Below are positions 7,895 to 15,254 of a stretch of 64,000 nt of DNA, piece after piece. The stretch's first letter is position 1. Every line of letters begins with the position of its first letter. The notes below the pieces were generated by a model that saw only the letters and a list, made by a program, of their open reading frames with translations, did no database searches and was not told where the DNA came from. Where the stretch lies: contig NZ_SWKM01000011.1 of the NCBI RefSeq assembly GCF_005871205.1, forward strand, positions 682,001 to 746,000. The letters run 5' to 3'. The translations under genes and the position numbers were made by a program. Source of the DNA: Marinobacter alexandrii (GTDB lineage Bacteria > Pseudomonadota > Gammaproteobacteria > Pseudomonadales > Oleiphilaceae).

Positions 7895-9391
7895 CTATCG
7901 GGTAGCCGCGGCCTGGCGCTGCTCCTTCTCGATCTGCAGGTCAACGGATGACACCTGGTATTCGTCCGCAAATCCGGATTCCGGTTCCTTCAGCCACATG
8001 ATGCATAGCAACCAGCTGATGAAGGCGCCACAGGCGATGATGTAAAAGAACTGAGTGGGCGTTACGAAGGTGAAAATGGTGAGGTACACCACCGCGCCCA
8101 CGTTGCCGTAAGCCCCTGCCATACCGGAAATCTGTCCAGTCAGGCGGCGCTTGATGGATGGAATAATGCCGAAGGTGGCGCCCTCTGCGCCTTGCACAAA
8201 GAAAGACGTGAAGACGGTGATGCAGACGGCAATGATCAGCGGCCAGCTGGAATTCATCAGGCCCATCAGGCCAAAGCCTACCGAAATACCAAACATGTAA
8301 CTCAGCATCACAAAGCGCCGGTTACCCATGCGATCGGAGACCAGCCCGCCCATCGGGCGCGCGATCAGATTCACAAACGCAAAGGATGCCGCAATCAGAC
8401 CGGCGGCTGTGGCGCTCAGGCTCCAGGTCTGTTCAAAGAACATGGGCAGCATGGAAACCACCGCAAGCTCAGCGCCAAAGTTGGCAAAGTAGGTACTGTT
8501 GAGCGCGGCGACACTGTTGAACGGATATTTGTCATCCTCTGGCACGCCTTTTTTAAGAATCGGCACATTCACCCTGAGAATCTGGATGATCTGATAGCTG
8601 ACAATCGCAAAGATGACCGCATAACAGATGATGGCGCCGGTAGCACTCAGGTAGCCCATATTCTGGATGCGCCAGACCAGGATACCCAGCACGCCGACCA
8701 ATGGGATGGTCCACAGAATAAGCTTGATCATGTCGCCCCAACTGCTGACCTCCATGGCGACGGCTTTACGGGGTTTCCGATGCACCGTACCTGCAGGGCC
8801 GTCGGTCATGGCAAACCAATAGTACACACCGTAGGCCGCCATAACGAAGGCGCTCTGGGCTATGGCCCAGCGCCAGCCGTCGTCGCCGCCGTACATATGC
8901 AGGGCGATGGTTGGAAGGGTGATTGCCGCTGCGGCGGAGCCGAAGTTGCCCCAGCCTGCATAGAAGCCTTCGGCAAATCCGATATCCCTGGGTTTGAACC
9001 ACATGGCCGTCATGTGAATGCCCACCACAAAGCTGGCGCCTATGGAGCTGAGTACCAGCCGGCTGACAAGAAGCTGGGTCATGGTATTGCCGAACGCAAA
9101 GAACAGAGCGGGAACTGCCATCAGAACCATCAGCACGGAAAACACGCGGCGCGGACCAAAACGGTCTAGGGCCATGCCGACAATGATCCGTGCAGGGATC
9201 GTCAGTGCCACGTTGCAGATGGCAAAAAGGCGGAGGTCATCGGCGGTTAGCCAGTCGACGCTTTTCAGCATGCTGGAGGCCAGCGGCGCCATGTTGAACC
9301 ACACGTAAAAGGTAATGAAGAATGCGATCCAGGTCAGATGCAGTGCCCTGATCTCCGGATTCTTGACGCGGAAAACGTCTGCGACTTTCAT
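7895..9391 (-). CDS. NarK-family nitrate transporter, second paralogue
   Basis: 498-aa MFS protein with about 12 membrane segments. NNP-type motifs are seen: DRFGPRRVFSVLMV between TM2 and TM3, AGWGNFGSAAAAITLP (TM5 nitrate signature), ARPMGGLVSDRMGNRRF, and GMAGAYGNVGAVVYLT. It is the second gene behind a usp gene (49-bp gap) and both follow a perfect Anr box, so it is probably made in anaerobiosis. GGGAGG lies nine bases before the ATG. The C-terminal tail is hydrophilic and glutamine-rich. Whether it is a nitrate/H+ symporter or a nitrate/nitrite antiporter cannot be decided from sequence alone. Confidence 0.88.
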   Translation of the reverse strand: MKVADVFRVKNPEIRALHLTWIAFFITFYVWFNMAPLASSMLKSVDWLTADDLRLFAICNVALTIPARIIVGMALDRFGPRRVFSVLMVLMAVPALFFAFGNTMTQLLVSRLVLSSIGASFVVGIHMTAMWFKPRDIGFAEGFYAGWGNFGSAAAAITLPTIALHMYGGDDGWRWAIAQSAFVMAAYGVYYWFAMTDGPAGTVHRKPRKAVAMEVSSWGDMIKLILWTIPLVGVLGILVWRIQNMGYLSATGAIICYAVIFAIVSYQIIQILRVNVPILKKGVPEDDKYPFNSVAALNSTYFANFGAELAVVSMLPMFFEQTWSLSATAAGLIAASFAFVNLIARPMGGLVSDRMGNRRFVMLSYMFGISVGFGLMGLMNSSWPLIIAVCITVFTSFFVQGAEGATFGIIPSIKRRLTGQISGMAGAYGNVGAVVYLTIFTFVTPTQFFYIIACGAFISWLLCIMWLKEPESGFADEYQVSSVDLQIEKEQRQAAATR

Positions 9392-9440
9392 GTCAGCCTC
9401 CCTGGGCTATCAACTAAAGAAATGGTCAGTCTTGCTAGCT

Positions 9441-9902
9441 CTAGCGGCTGGGCAGGATCAAAAGCGGGCACTGGATGCGACGAGCCAGGAACGAACTCAC
9501 GCTGCCAAAGGTCATGTAATCCAGCTCATCAACGAAATGCGTCAACGAGCGTGCAATGAAGCCTCCGTCCGGTTGGTGGCTGTGGCGGGCGATAACAAGC
9601 ATGTCGGGGTGGACTTTTTTCTCCGCGGCGTACAGCAGCATCTTGCGCGCATCCCCTTCCAGTAGAAGGGTTTGCTCGGCAATGTCCTCTTTCTGGCAGA
9701 CTTCGCTGGCCTCCAACAGATGGCTCTTGAGGCTTTCCACTTCTTCGTTGAACATTGCCTCGTTCCCGGAGGTAATGTCGCGGGGGTTCTCAGCCACAGC
9801 CACGAGCGTGATCTGGGGCCTCAGTTCGCGAAACATGGTGATGGTCTGAACCAATGCCATCTTTGCGTTGCGTGAGCCGTCGTAGGCAATCATGATTTTC
9901 AT
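9441..9902 (-). CDS. Universal stress protein (UspA family)
   Basis: 153-aa single Usp domain beginning MKIMIAYDGSRNAKMAL. A GxVSxFLARRIQCPLLIL stretch near the C-terminus corresponds to the phosphate-binding loop of ATP-binding Usps, although the usual G-x2-G-x9-G-S/T spacing is imperfect (only TFGSVSSF is clear), so nucleotide binding is uncertain. Usp genes under Anr control beside nitrate transport genes are common in denitrifiers and support anaerobic survival. First gene of a usp-narK operon. A perfect Anr box is centred 74 bp upstream of its ATG. Confidence 0.85.
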   Translation of the reverse strand: MKIMIAYDGSRNAKMALVQTITMFRELRPQITLVAVAENPRDITSGNEAMFNEEVESLKSHLLEASEVCQKEDIAEQTLLLEGDARKMLLYAAEKKVHPDMLVIARHSHQPDGGFIARSLTHFVDELDYMTFGSVSSFLARRIQCPLLILPSR

Positions 9903-9969
9903 TGTCAGGTTTCTCCCGAAGACGATTGATATCCGTCGGCATTAGCCCACACTCCTCTGCTGGCAATAA

Positions 9970-9983
9970 TTGATGAAGATCAA
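9970..9983 (-). promoter_or_regulatory. Perfect FNR/Anr box of the usp-narK operon
   Basis: TTGATGAAGATCAA matches the consensus TTGAT-N4-ATCAA at all 10 fixed positions. On the minus strand a -10-like GCTAAT lies at 9946-9941, placing the start near 9934 and the box centre close to -41.5, a classic class II arrangement. The divergent narK at 10179 is 202 bp away and may be co-regulated. Confidence 0.75.
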
Positions 9984-10178
9984 GATCGGACACGCCTACC
10001 CCGCGAGAGAAATCCCGGGCCTATCCCTATGGCTTAAAAACCTCCGATCACCTACCTCTCGCCCACCCAGCAAGAGGTACCCCCAATGCCCCGCACCGGA
10101 AAAGCCCACTTTTGCTACCGTTAACAGAGTGTTTAATCGGTTGTCGCAGAGTTAATCGGAAGGAGAGGGGAGAAGGTC

Positions 10179-11498
10179 ATGACCTACAGTTCGCCAAGAA
10201 AAGACCAGTATCGGGCGCTTGGCTTATCCACATTTTCCTTCACCCTTTGCTTTGCGGTCTGGACGATTTTTTCGATCATCGGTATCCGAATCAGCGAGGA
10301 CCTGGGTCTCTCGAATACCCAGCTTGGCCTGCTGATGGCCACCCCGATCCTTACCGGGTCTATCAGCCGACTGTTTCTGGGTATCTGGACGGATCGTTAT
10401 GGCGGCCGCTGGGTATTCGGCATCCTGATGCTGGTAACGGCTGGGTGCGTTTACCTGCTGACTCTTGCCGATACCTATCTCATGCTGCTGGTGGGCGCCT
10501 TGGGGGTTGGTCTTGCCGGCGGGTCGTTTATTGTCGGGGTGGCATACACCGCCGCATGGTTTGAGCCGGAACGCCAGGGAACGGCACTGGGAATATTTGG
10601 GGCCGGTAATGTCGGCGCGGCGGTGACTAACTTTGGCGCGCCGTTTCTTCTGGTTGCCTTCGGTTGGGTGAGTACTGCCCAGATCTACGCGGCGGTGTTG
10701 GCCGTCATGGGGGTGGTCTTCATCCTGTTAGCCAAAGAAGATCCGTTGGCCTCCAAGCGCGCGGGCACCAAGGCTAAATCCTTCCTGGAACAGATGGAGC
10801 CATTGCGAGAGCTCAGGGTGTGGAGGTTTGCTCTTTACTACTTCTTCGTTTTCGGTGCCTTCGTTGCGCTTGCGCTTTGGCTGCCCCACTTTTTGATCGG
10901 TGTGTACGGCCTGGACATCAAAGCGGCAGGCATTATTGCCGCTCTGTATACCATACCAGCCTCACTGTTCCGCATTCTGGGCGGCTGGATGTCTGACCGG
11001 TACGGCGCTCGTCGTGTCATGTACTGGACCTTCATCGCGTCCGTTGTATGTACGTTTCTGTTGAGCTATCCGCCCACTGAATATGTTGTACATGGCATAG
11101 ACGGAGATATTCGCTTTTCCCTGGTGGTGGGGCTGCCGCTGTTTGTCGTACTGACCTTTGTGCTGGGCTTTTTTATGTCTCTGGGTAAGGCCGCCGTCTA
11201 CAAGCACGTGCCGGTCTATTACCCGGACCATGTTGGCGCGGTCGGCGGCGTGGTGGGCATGATTGGCGGTTTGGGTGGTTTCGTGCTGCCATTGACGTTC
11301 GGGATACTAAACGATATCACCGGCATCTGGCAGAGCTGCTTCATGCTGATGTTCGTTATTGTCGCGGCCGCCCTGATGTGGATGCACTACGCCATCCGGA
11401 GCGCAGAGCGTGAGGAGTGGGCGGCGAACCAGGAGCGAACAGACTTGCCAGAGTTGGCGACGCCGCACTTGTTTTATCCGCTGAACAAGAAACCCTGA
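10179..11498 (+). CDS. NarK-family nitrate transporter, third paralogue
   Basis: 439-aa MFS protein with 12 predicted membrane segments. Motifs: GIWTDRYGGRWVFGILML (MFS loop 2-3), GIFGAGNVGAAVTNFGAPFL (TM5 nitrate signature), RILGGWMSDRYGARRVMY and GMIGGLGGFVLPLTFG (TM11 signature). It resembles the shorter NarK1/NasA-type nitrate/H+ symporters more than the 545-aa NarK at 5639. A purine-rich leader (GGAAGGAGAGGGGAGAAGG) precedes the ATG and gives several possible ribosome-binding sites. The narGHJI reductase genes are not in the window; they may lie beyond its left end. Confidence 0.88.
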   Translation: MTYSSPRKDQYRALGLSTFSFTLCFAVWTIFSIIGIRISEDLGLSNTQLGLLMATPILTGSISRLFLGIWTDRYGGRWVFGILMLVTAGCVYLLTLADTYLMLLVGALGVGLAGGSFIVGVAYTAAWFEPERQGTALGIFGAGNVGAAVTNFGAPFLLVAFGWVSTAQIYAAVLAVMGVVFILLAKEDPLASKRAGTKAKSFLEQMEPLRELRVWRFALYYFFVFGAFVALALWLPHFLIGVYGLDIKAAGIIAALYTIPASLFRILGGWMSDRYGARRVMYWTFIASVVCTFLLSYPPTEYVVHGIDGDIRFSLVVGLPLFVVLTFVLGFFMSLGKAAVYKHVPVYYPDHVGAVGGVVGMIGGLGGFVLPLTFGILNDITGIWQSCFMLMFVIVAAALMWMHYAIRSAEREEWAANQERTDLPELATPHLFYPLNKKP

Positions 11499-11657
11499 GG
11501 AAGTTCGCGGCTTTCATCATGTAATGGTGGGGCAGAGGGTTATTCGGGCATGAAGCCGGCCTTTTTCTTGCTGGAAAGCTGCGCCAAAGCAGAGCTGAAT
11601 TGGCTGAGCAGAAGGTGGGTGTTACCTTCTTGGCCTAAGCTGACGCACAAAATAACG

Positions 11658-11678
11658 AAGCCCGCACAAGGCGGGCTT
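11658..11678 (-). terminator. Second copy of the tRNA-Phe terminator
   Basis: AAGCCCGC-CTTGT-GCGGGCTT read on the minus strand; its 15-bp core CCCGCACAAGGCGGG is identical to the hairpin behind the intact tRNA. It was probably the native terminator before the island inserted. Confidence 0.6.
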
Positions 11679-11691
11679 TGCTGTGGAATCT

Positions 11692-11744
11692 TGGTGCCCG
11701 GAGGCGGAATCGAACCACCGACACGGGGATTGTCAATCCGCTGC
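11692..11744 (-). repeat. Partial tRNA-Phe copy (distal att site)
   Basis: Bases 11692-11731 are identical to 13625-13664, the CCA-encoding 3' end of tRNA-Phe, and similarity continues to 11744 with two mismatches inside the anticodon stem region. The 5' part of the tRNA is absent, so this is not a functional tRNA but the displaced attachment site. Confidence 0.88.
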
Positions 11745-12101
11745 ACACCTTCTGTAGAAAACCACATTCATACACAATCAAACACCTACGAAACCGGCCC
11801 TCCACAGAATGCCACTCTGTATCGCTATTGCGTGGACGCTCTGAGGACATCGGGACATGTTCGCAATATCAAGCAATTCTTTTTGATTCACTGCATAGAT
11901 TAGCGTCAGCGTTTTTCCTTGGTTCGAAAACGGATCTGCTCCATCGAAACCCAGAGATCTTCCTCATGATTTTTGGCTGTACTTAGCGCGTGCTGATTTC
12001 AGCGTAAAGTCCACTTTTCATTAACTATAACCTTTAACCGCACCTAGCGACTGGCATGTTTTTTTGGTGCCATAGTTGAATGGCCCGTTTTGATGCTAGT
12101 G

Positions 12102-12107
12102 TATAAT
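12102..12107 (+). promoter_or_regulatory. -10 element before the island cargo gene
   Basis: A consensus TATAAT 37 bp before the ATG at 12145. The best upstream hexamer, TTGAAT at 12076-12081, is 20 bp away, longer than ideal. Confidence 0.4.
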
Positions 12108-12144
12108 GAATTTGACTTTTTTCTGTTTGCATAGGTAGTTTCCA

Positions 12145-12879
12145 ATGGAACCAAGAGCAAGAGTTGCTGTGCAGCTTGAGCGCTTATTCAGAAGTTATAA
12201 AATAGCTTCCGCTCAGTATGACTTAGTGAGTTTGTTAGATCTTATACACACTCTCAGGAGTTGGGTCGAAATCTCAGAAAATAAAGAAGCTTTGAAGATT
12301 GTTTCGGGATTTAACAAGTTTAGCTCCGCCAAACCTAAAAAAAAGGTCTCTAGGGCTGTTTCAACGCCCGGAAAGCAGTATGTTTTATTAATAATGGCAA
12401 ATTTTCTGACATGCTCCGTACTTAAGCCTGAGGCTTATCTGTCAGATTTTCTGAGATCATTTTTAGGTGATAAGTCTATTTCTTCTAATTCCACTGTAAA
12501 AATTTACGATAAAAAAGGAACCTGTGGTGTTCGCGGAGCTTATTTTGGTGACAGCGTTGATGGTGTGAACTGTCTAGGTATTGATATAAGAAGGCGTCTC
12601 ACTATAAGTCAATTTTTTTCTAGTCAAATTTTGGTATATGACCTTTCCGGAATTAAGTATGCTTTCGATATTAGATATCTTATTAAGAGGATGGCAAACT
12701 CCATAACTGACGCTTCTCATTTTCAAGATTTAAGTAAAGATCCCCAATATGGAGATTTGGCAGGAGCTATGCCAGTCATTGCGACCGCTAAAGTAGGTGG
12801 CATTGATATGATTTATTTTGTTTCTCTATACGTCGCTCAAGAAATTCTTGTAGCCTTCGGGAAGCTTGAAAGACCGTGA
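12145..12879 (+). CDS. Unknown 244-aa island cargo protein
   Basis: I do not recognise this protein. It is clearly AT-rich, with codon use unlike the GC-rich genes on both sides, which marks it as acquired. The N-terminal 50 residues look helical (VAVQLERLFRSYKIASAQYDLVSLLDLIHTLRSW), followed by a basic linker (SSAKPKKKVSRAV) and a mixed alpha/beta portion of about 160 residues including YVLLIMANFLTC, FGDSVDGVNCLGIDIRRRL and IYFVSLYVAQEILVAFG. No signal peptide or membrane segment is convincing. It is the only intact larger gene between the tRNA-Phe attachment sites. A defence or exclusion role is possible for such cargo, but nothing in the sequence proves it. Confidence 0.7.
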   Translation: MEPRARVAVQLERLFRSYKIASAQYDLVSLLDLIHTLRSWVEISENKEALKIVSGFNKFSSAKPKKKVSRAVSTPGKQYVLLIMANFLTCSVLKPEAYLSDFLRSFLGDKSISSNSTVKIYDKKGTCGVRGAYFGDSVDGVNCLGIDIRRRLTISQFFSSQILVYDLSGIKYAFDIRYLIKRMANSITDASHFQDLSKDPQYGDLAGAMPVIATAKVGGIDMIYFVSLYVAQEILVAFGKLERP

Positions 12880-13089
12880 ATTTGATTCACTCGTGATTGG
12901 AAATGTAATTGCTCCCTTATTCGTTGGAGCAACGTTTCAAAGCTCCTGCCATTTTTTAATTTGTACTTTACGCCTGAAGCCGCCACCACACATTACGACT
13001 GTCTGCCCTTTTGTTCTTATCGTTCTGCATGTCGGTCTCCATACCAGGAATTGGCGATTTTTGCCGCCAGGCTGAAACCTATGCTGTTT

Positions 13090-13287
13090 TCAGGCTTTCT
13101 CTTTCGGTGCTTTTTCCATCTCCGTACTGTTAGCCGGCACACCTTTGCCAGTCACTTCATCATGAAGGAAGGGGGCATAATTACGCTGCAGAAAATCTTG
13201 GGCAAGTCGGATATTAAGCTTACTATGCGTTATGCTCATTTTTCACTCGATTACCTTGCCACAATTCATCGATTTTCGCCCATATAG
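13090..13287 (+). pseudogene. Tyrosine recombinase (phage integrase) C-terminal remnant
   Basis: From 13135 the frame reads RHTFASHFIMKEGGIITLQK, then GKSDIKLTMRYAHFS: the HxxR-type box II (RHTFASHF), the second His/Lys region and the catalytic Tyr of MRYAHF in phage integrases. It ends normally at 13287. Upstream the family similarity breaks: a neighbouring frame reads AVFRLSLSVLFPSPY then stops just before the conserved part, suggesting a frameshift plus a stop. The N-terminal two-thirds, including the first catalytic Arg, are missing. It presumably catalysed insertion of the island into tRNA-Phe and is now inactive. The 5' boundary is approximate. Confidence 0.75.
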
Positions 13288-13375
13288 TGCCCGTTTATCG
13301 TAATGTGTACATATATTGTGTTTTGTGGGTATTGGGGCTAGCCTTGAGGTGTATTCGTAATGAAGGAGAAGGTTT

Positions 13376-13543
13376 ATGAGTGACAAGAATTTCCAGGATC
13401 TCGCGGAAGAAGAGCGAGAGGCATTCCAGGAGCATATGAATGGGCCATACGACTCTGAGCAAAGAGCAAGCTGGGAGGGAAAGCGTAATAAATTAGTAGA
13501 TAGGTTTTGGGGTGAAGCTGGAGGGAATCACGACCAAGATTAA
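13376..13543 (+). CDS. Small 55-aa acidic protein of the island
   Basis: A 55-codon ORF starting MSDKNFQDLAEEEREAFQ and ending GEAGGNHDQD. Not recognised. Support for it being real: a textbook Shine-Dalgarno (AAGGAG) seven bases before the ATG, a highly charged, non-repetitive sequence, and no competing ORF. It sits between the integrase remnant and tRNA-Phe. It could be an excisionase-like or accessory factor by position only; no helix-turn-helix is evident. Confidence 0.55.
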   Translation: MSDKNFQDLAEEEREAFQEHMNGPYDSEQRASWEGKRNKLVDRFWGEAGGNHDQD

Positions 13544-13588
13544 TGGCATGATTGATCGGTGGACACTTCGTGGACACTAGAAACAACA

Positions 13589-13609
13589 AAACCCGCACAA
13601 GGCGGGTTT
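13589..13609 (-). terminator. Terminator of tRNA-Phe
   Basis: On the minus strand AAACCCGC-CTTGT-GCGGGTTT forms an 8-bp stem running into TTTTGTTGTTT, 16 bp past the tRNA CCA end. A near-identical copy is at 11658-11678. Confidence 0.75.
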
Positions 13610-13624
13610 CGTCTGAATTCTTAA

Positions 13625-13700
13625 TGGTGCCCGGAGGCGGAATCGAACCACCGACACGGGGATTTTCAATCCCCTGCTCTACCAACTGAGCTATCCGGGC
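13625..13700 (-). tRNA. tRNA-Phe (GAA)
   Basis: 76 nt reading GCCCGGATAGCTCAGTTGG at the 5' end and ending CTCCGGGCACCA, so CCA is encoded. Acceptor arms GCCCGGA/TCCGGGC pair, the anticodon loop is TTGAAAA (anticodon GAA), and the T loop is GGTTCGATTCC. It is the attachment site of the island. Confidence 0.97.
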
Positions 13701-13820
13701 AAGTTGCGCTACTGCTGTGCAACGGGGCGCTATTAAACCGGTTTCAATGTATTGAGTCAAGGCCGGTCTGGAAAAATTTCTGAATCTTTTCAGTGTTGAT
13801 CAGGCTTTGATCAATTGCTG

Positions 13821-14093
13821 TTATTGCTCGGGCGGAACATAGCCTTCGGCCTGGTCGAACGGCTCGTTGTCGAAGAAGTGTTCCATCTGTGCCTGCAGGT
13901 ATTTGCGGGTATTCGGGTCCATCAGGCTCAGGTGCTTTTCATTGATCAGCATGGTCTGCTCGGCCTGCCACTCTTCCCAGGCCTGTTTGGACACGGTCTC
14001 GTAGAGTTCCTGGCCTTTTTTTCCGGGCATGGGCGGGAAGGCCAGGCCGTCGAGTTCTTTCTGGTACTTACGGCAGAATACGGTTCGGCTCAT
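13821..14093 (-). CDS. yggX: YggX, Fe(2+)-trafficking / oxidative damage protection protein
   Basis: 90-aa YggX-family protein starting [21 protein letters not shown], with the conserved N-terminal Cys-7 and the [15 protein letters not shown] core. Family knowledge: it protects Fe-S enzymes from superoxide and helps traffic iron. It follows mutY, as in E. coli and pseudomonads, and MutY itself carries an Fe-S cluster. AGGAG lies just before the ATG. Confidence 0.95.
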   Translation of the reverse strand: MSRTVFCRKYQKELDGLAFPPMPGKKGQELYETVSKQAWEEWQAEQTMLINEKHLSLMDPNTRKYLQAQMEHFFDNEPFDQAEGYVPPEQ

Positions 14094-14165
14094 GGTGGCT
14101 CCTGTTGGCGAAGTGAATCTGCCGGCATGATAACAGATCAGGTTAGGCTGGAGTGCCCGCCGGCG

Positions 14166-15254
14166 TCAGAGCAGGGCAGTCTGCTCCGGTTGTGTCAGCA
14201 GGCTGCGTATCGGTGCTGGCAAGCCGAGGGCGAGGGCTTCGTCCCGGTGGAACCAACTCAGGTGGTCGTCGTCGGCTACGCGCTGGGTGTTGTAAGGAGC
14301 GTTGTGGGCAGCGTTGTGGACAGAGAGCCGGGCAGGCTGGATGTGCAGATGGTAGTGGCTGAAGGTGTGACGAAAGCCGCTAATCAGCTCCGGGTCGCCG
14401 CAATTCAGACCCATTTGCTGCTCACAGGTCTCCTGCAGTTCATCCAGCCCTAGCGCGGGGTCCAGTTCCGGCAGGCTCCACAGCCCGCCCCAGATGCCAC
14501 TGGGTGGCCGTCGTTCCAGCAGGATGCGGCCGTCACTGTCTTCAAGTATTACCATCCAGGTGGTTTTTTCAGGCTTGGCTTTCTTGGGCTTGGAGCCCGG
14601 GTAAAGCGTTGCTTCGCCTTCGGCATGGGCAGTGCAGCCTGATTGCAGGGGGCAAGCGTCGCACTTTGGCCGGCTGCGGGTGCACACCATGGCGCCCAAA
14701 TCCATGATCGCCTGGGTATAGTCCCGTGCCCGTGCATTGGGGGTGTGTTCCTCGGCATGGTGCCAGAGCTGTTTCAGGACGGCAGTCTGTCCGGGCCAGC
14801 CGGGTACGGCGTGGTAGCGGGCCAGAACTCGCTTAACATTGCCATCGAGAATGGCGGCCCTTTTGCCAAAGGCCTGGGCGACAATGGCCGCCGCGGTAGA
14901 GCGCCCGATGCCGGTGAGGGTTTCCAGTTGTTCGGGATCATCCGGAAATTCGCCGCCAAACTCCTCAACCACGGTCTTCGCCGCCTTCTGCAGGTTACGG
15001 GCCCGGGCGTAATAGCCCAGGCCGGACCAATGGCTGAGTACCTCGTCCACCGGGGCATCGGCCAGCGCCTGCACGTTTGGGAACCGATCCATGAAGGCGT
15101 TGAAGTAGGGGATCACCGTGGCGACCTGGGTCTGCTGCAGCATGATCTCAGAAACCCAGACTCGGTAGGCATTCTGGTTCTCGTGCCACGGCAGGTCATG
15201 CCTGCCGTGCTTATCGAACCAGTTGAGCAGTCGTTCGGCGAAACGGTCAGGCAT
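14166..15254 (-). CDS. mutY: MutY, A/G-specific adenine DNA glycosylase
   Basis: 362-aa base-excision repair glycosylase that removes A opposite 8-oxoG or G. Visible: catalytic Glu region SEIMLQQTQVATVIPYF, the helix-hairpin-helix ending in the catalytic Asp (LDGNVKRVLARY), the [4Fe-4S] loop C-x6-C-x2-C-x5-C (CTRSRPKCDACPLQSGC), and a C-terminal NUDIX-like domain reading the 8-oxoG strand (RILLERRPPSGIWGGLWSLPE). Its ATG overlaps the asmA stop by one base (TAATG), implying translational coupling. Confidence 0.96.
   Translation of the reverse strand: MPDRFAERLLNWFDKHGRHDLPWHENQNAYRVWVSEIMLQQTQVATVIPYFNAFMDRFPNVQALADAPVDEVLSHWSGLGYYARARNLQKAAKTVVEEFGGEFPDDPEQLETLTGIGRSTAAAIVAQAFGKRAAILDGNVKRVLARYHAVPGWPGQTAVLKQLWHHAEEHTPNARARDYTQAIMDLGAMVCTRSRPKCDACPLQSGCTAHAEGEATLYPGSKPKKAKPEKTTWMVILEDSDGRILLERRPPSGIWGGLWSLPELDPALGLDELQETCEQQMGLNCGDPELISGFRHTFSHYHLHIQPARLSVHNAAHNAPYNTQRVADDDHLSWFHRDEALALGLPAPIRSLLTQPEQTALL

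Larger units (their letters stand above)
11692..13700. mobile_element. Decayed genomic island in tRNA-Phe
   Basis: A 2-kb AT-rich segment bounded by the intact tRNA-Phe (13625-13700) and a partial duplicate of its 3' end (11692-11744). It contains a 244-aa gene of unknown function, a C-terminal tyrosine-recombinase fragment and a 55-aa ORF. The arrangement is what integration into a tRNA 3' end produces. Loss of most of the integrase suggests it can no longer excise by itself. Stretches without a recognised gene are 11745-12144 and 12880-13089. Confidence 0.82.

Noticed and set aside
8192..9169. 325-codon His/Gln-rich ORF antisense to a narK gene
   Set aside because: Antisense of membrane-segment codons gives His/Gln-rich artefacts; no ribosome-binding site or domain.
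11540..11640. Minus-strand tail SLGQEGNTHLLLSQFSSALA... that looks protein-like
   Set aside because: No start codon with a ribosome-binding site lies between it and the duplicated tRNA terminator. It might be a remnant, but there is not enough to call a gene.
11550..11903. Plus-strand ORF of 117 codons containing GGGIEPPTRG
   Set aside because: This peptide is the familiar artefact of translating through a tRNA antisense strand; the ORF runs across the tRNA-Phe fragment.
13815..14453. 212-codon ORF opposite yggX and mutY
   Set aside because: Antisense to two conserved proteins.
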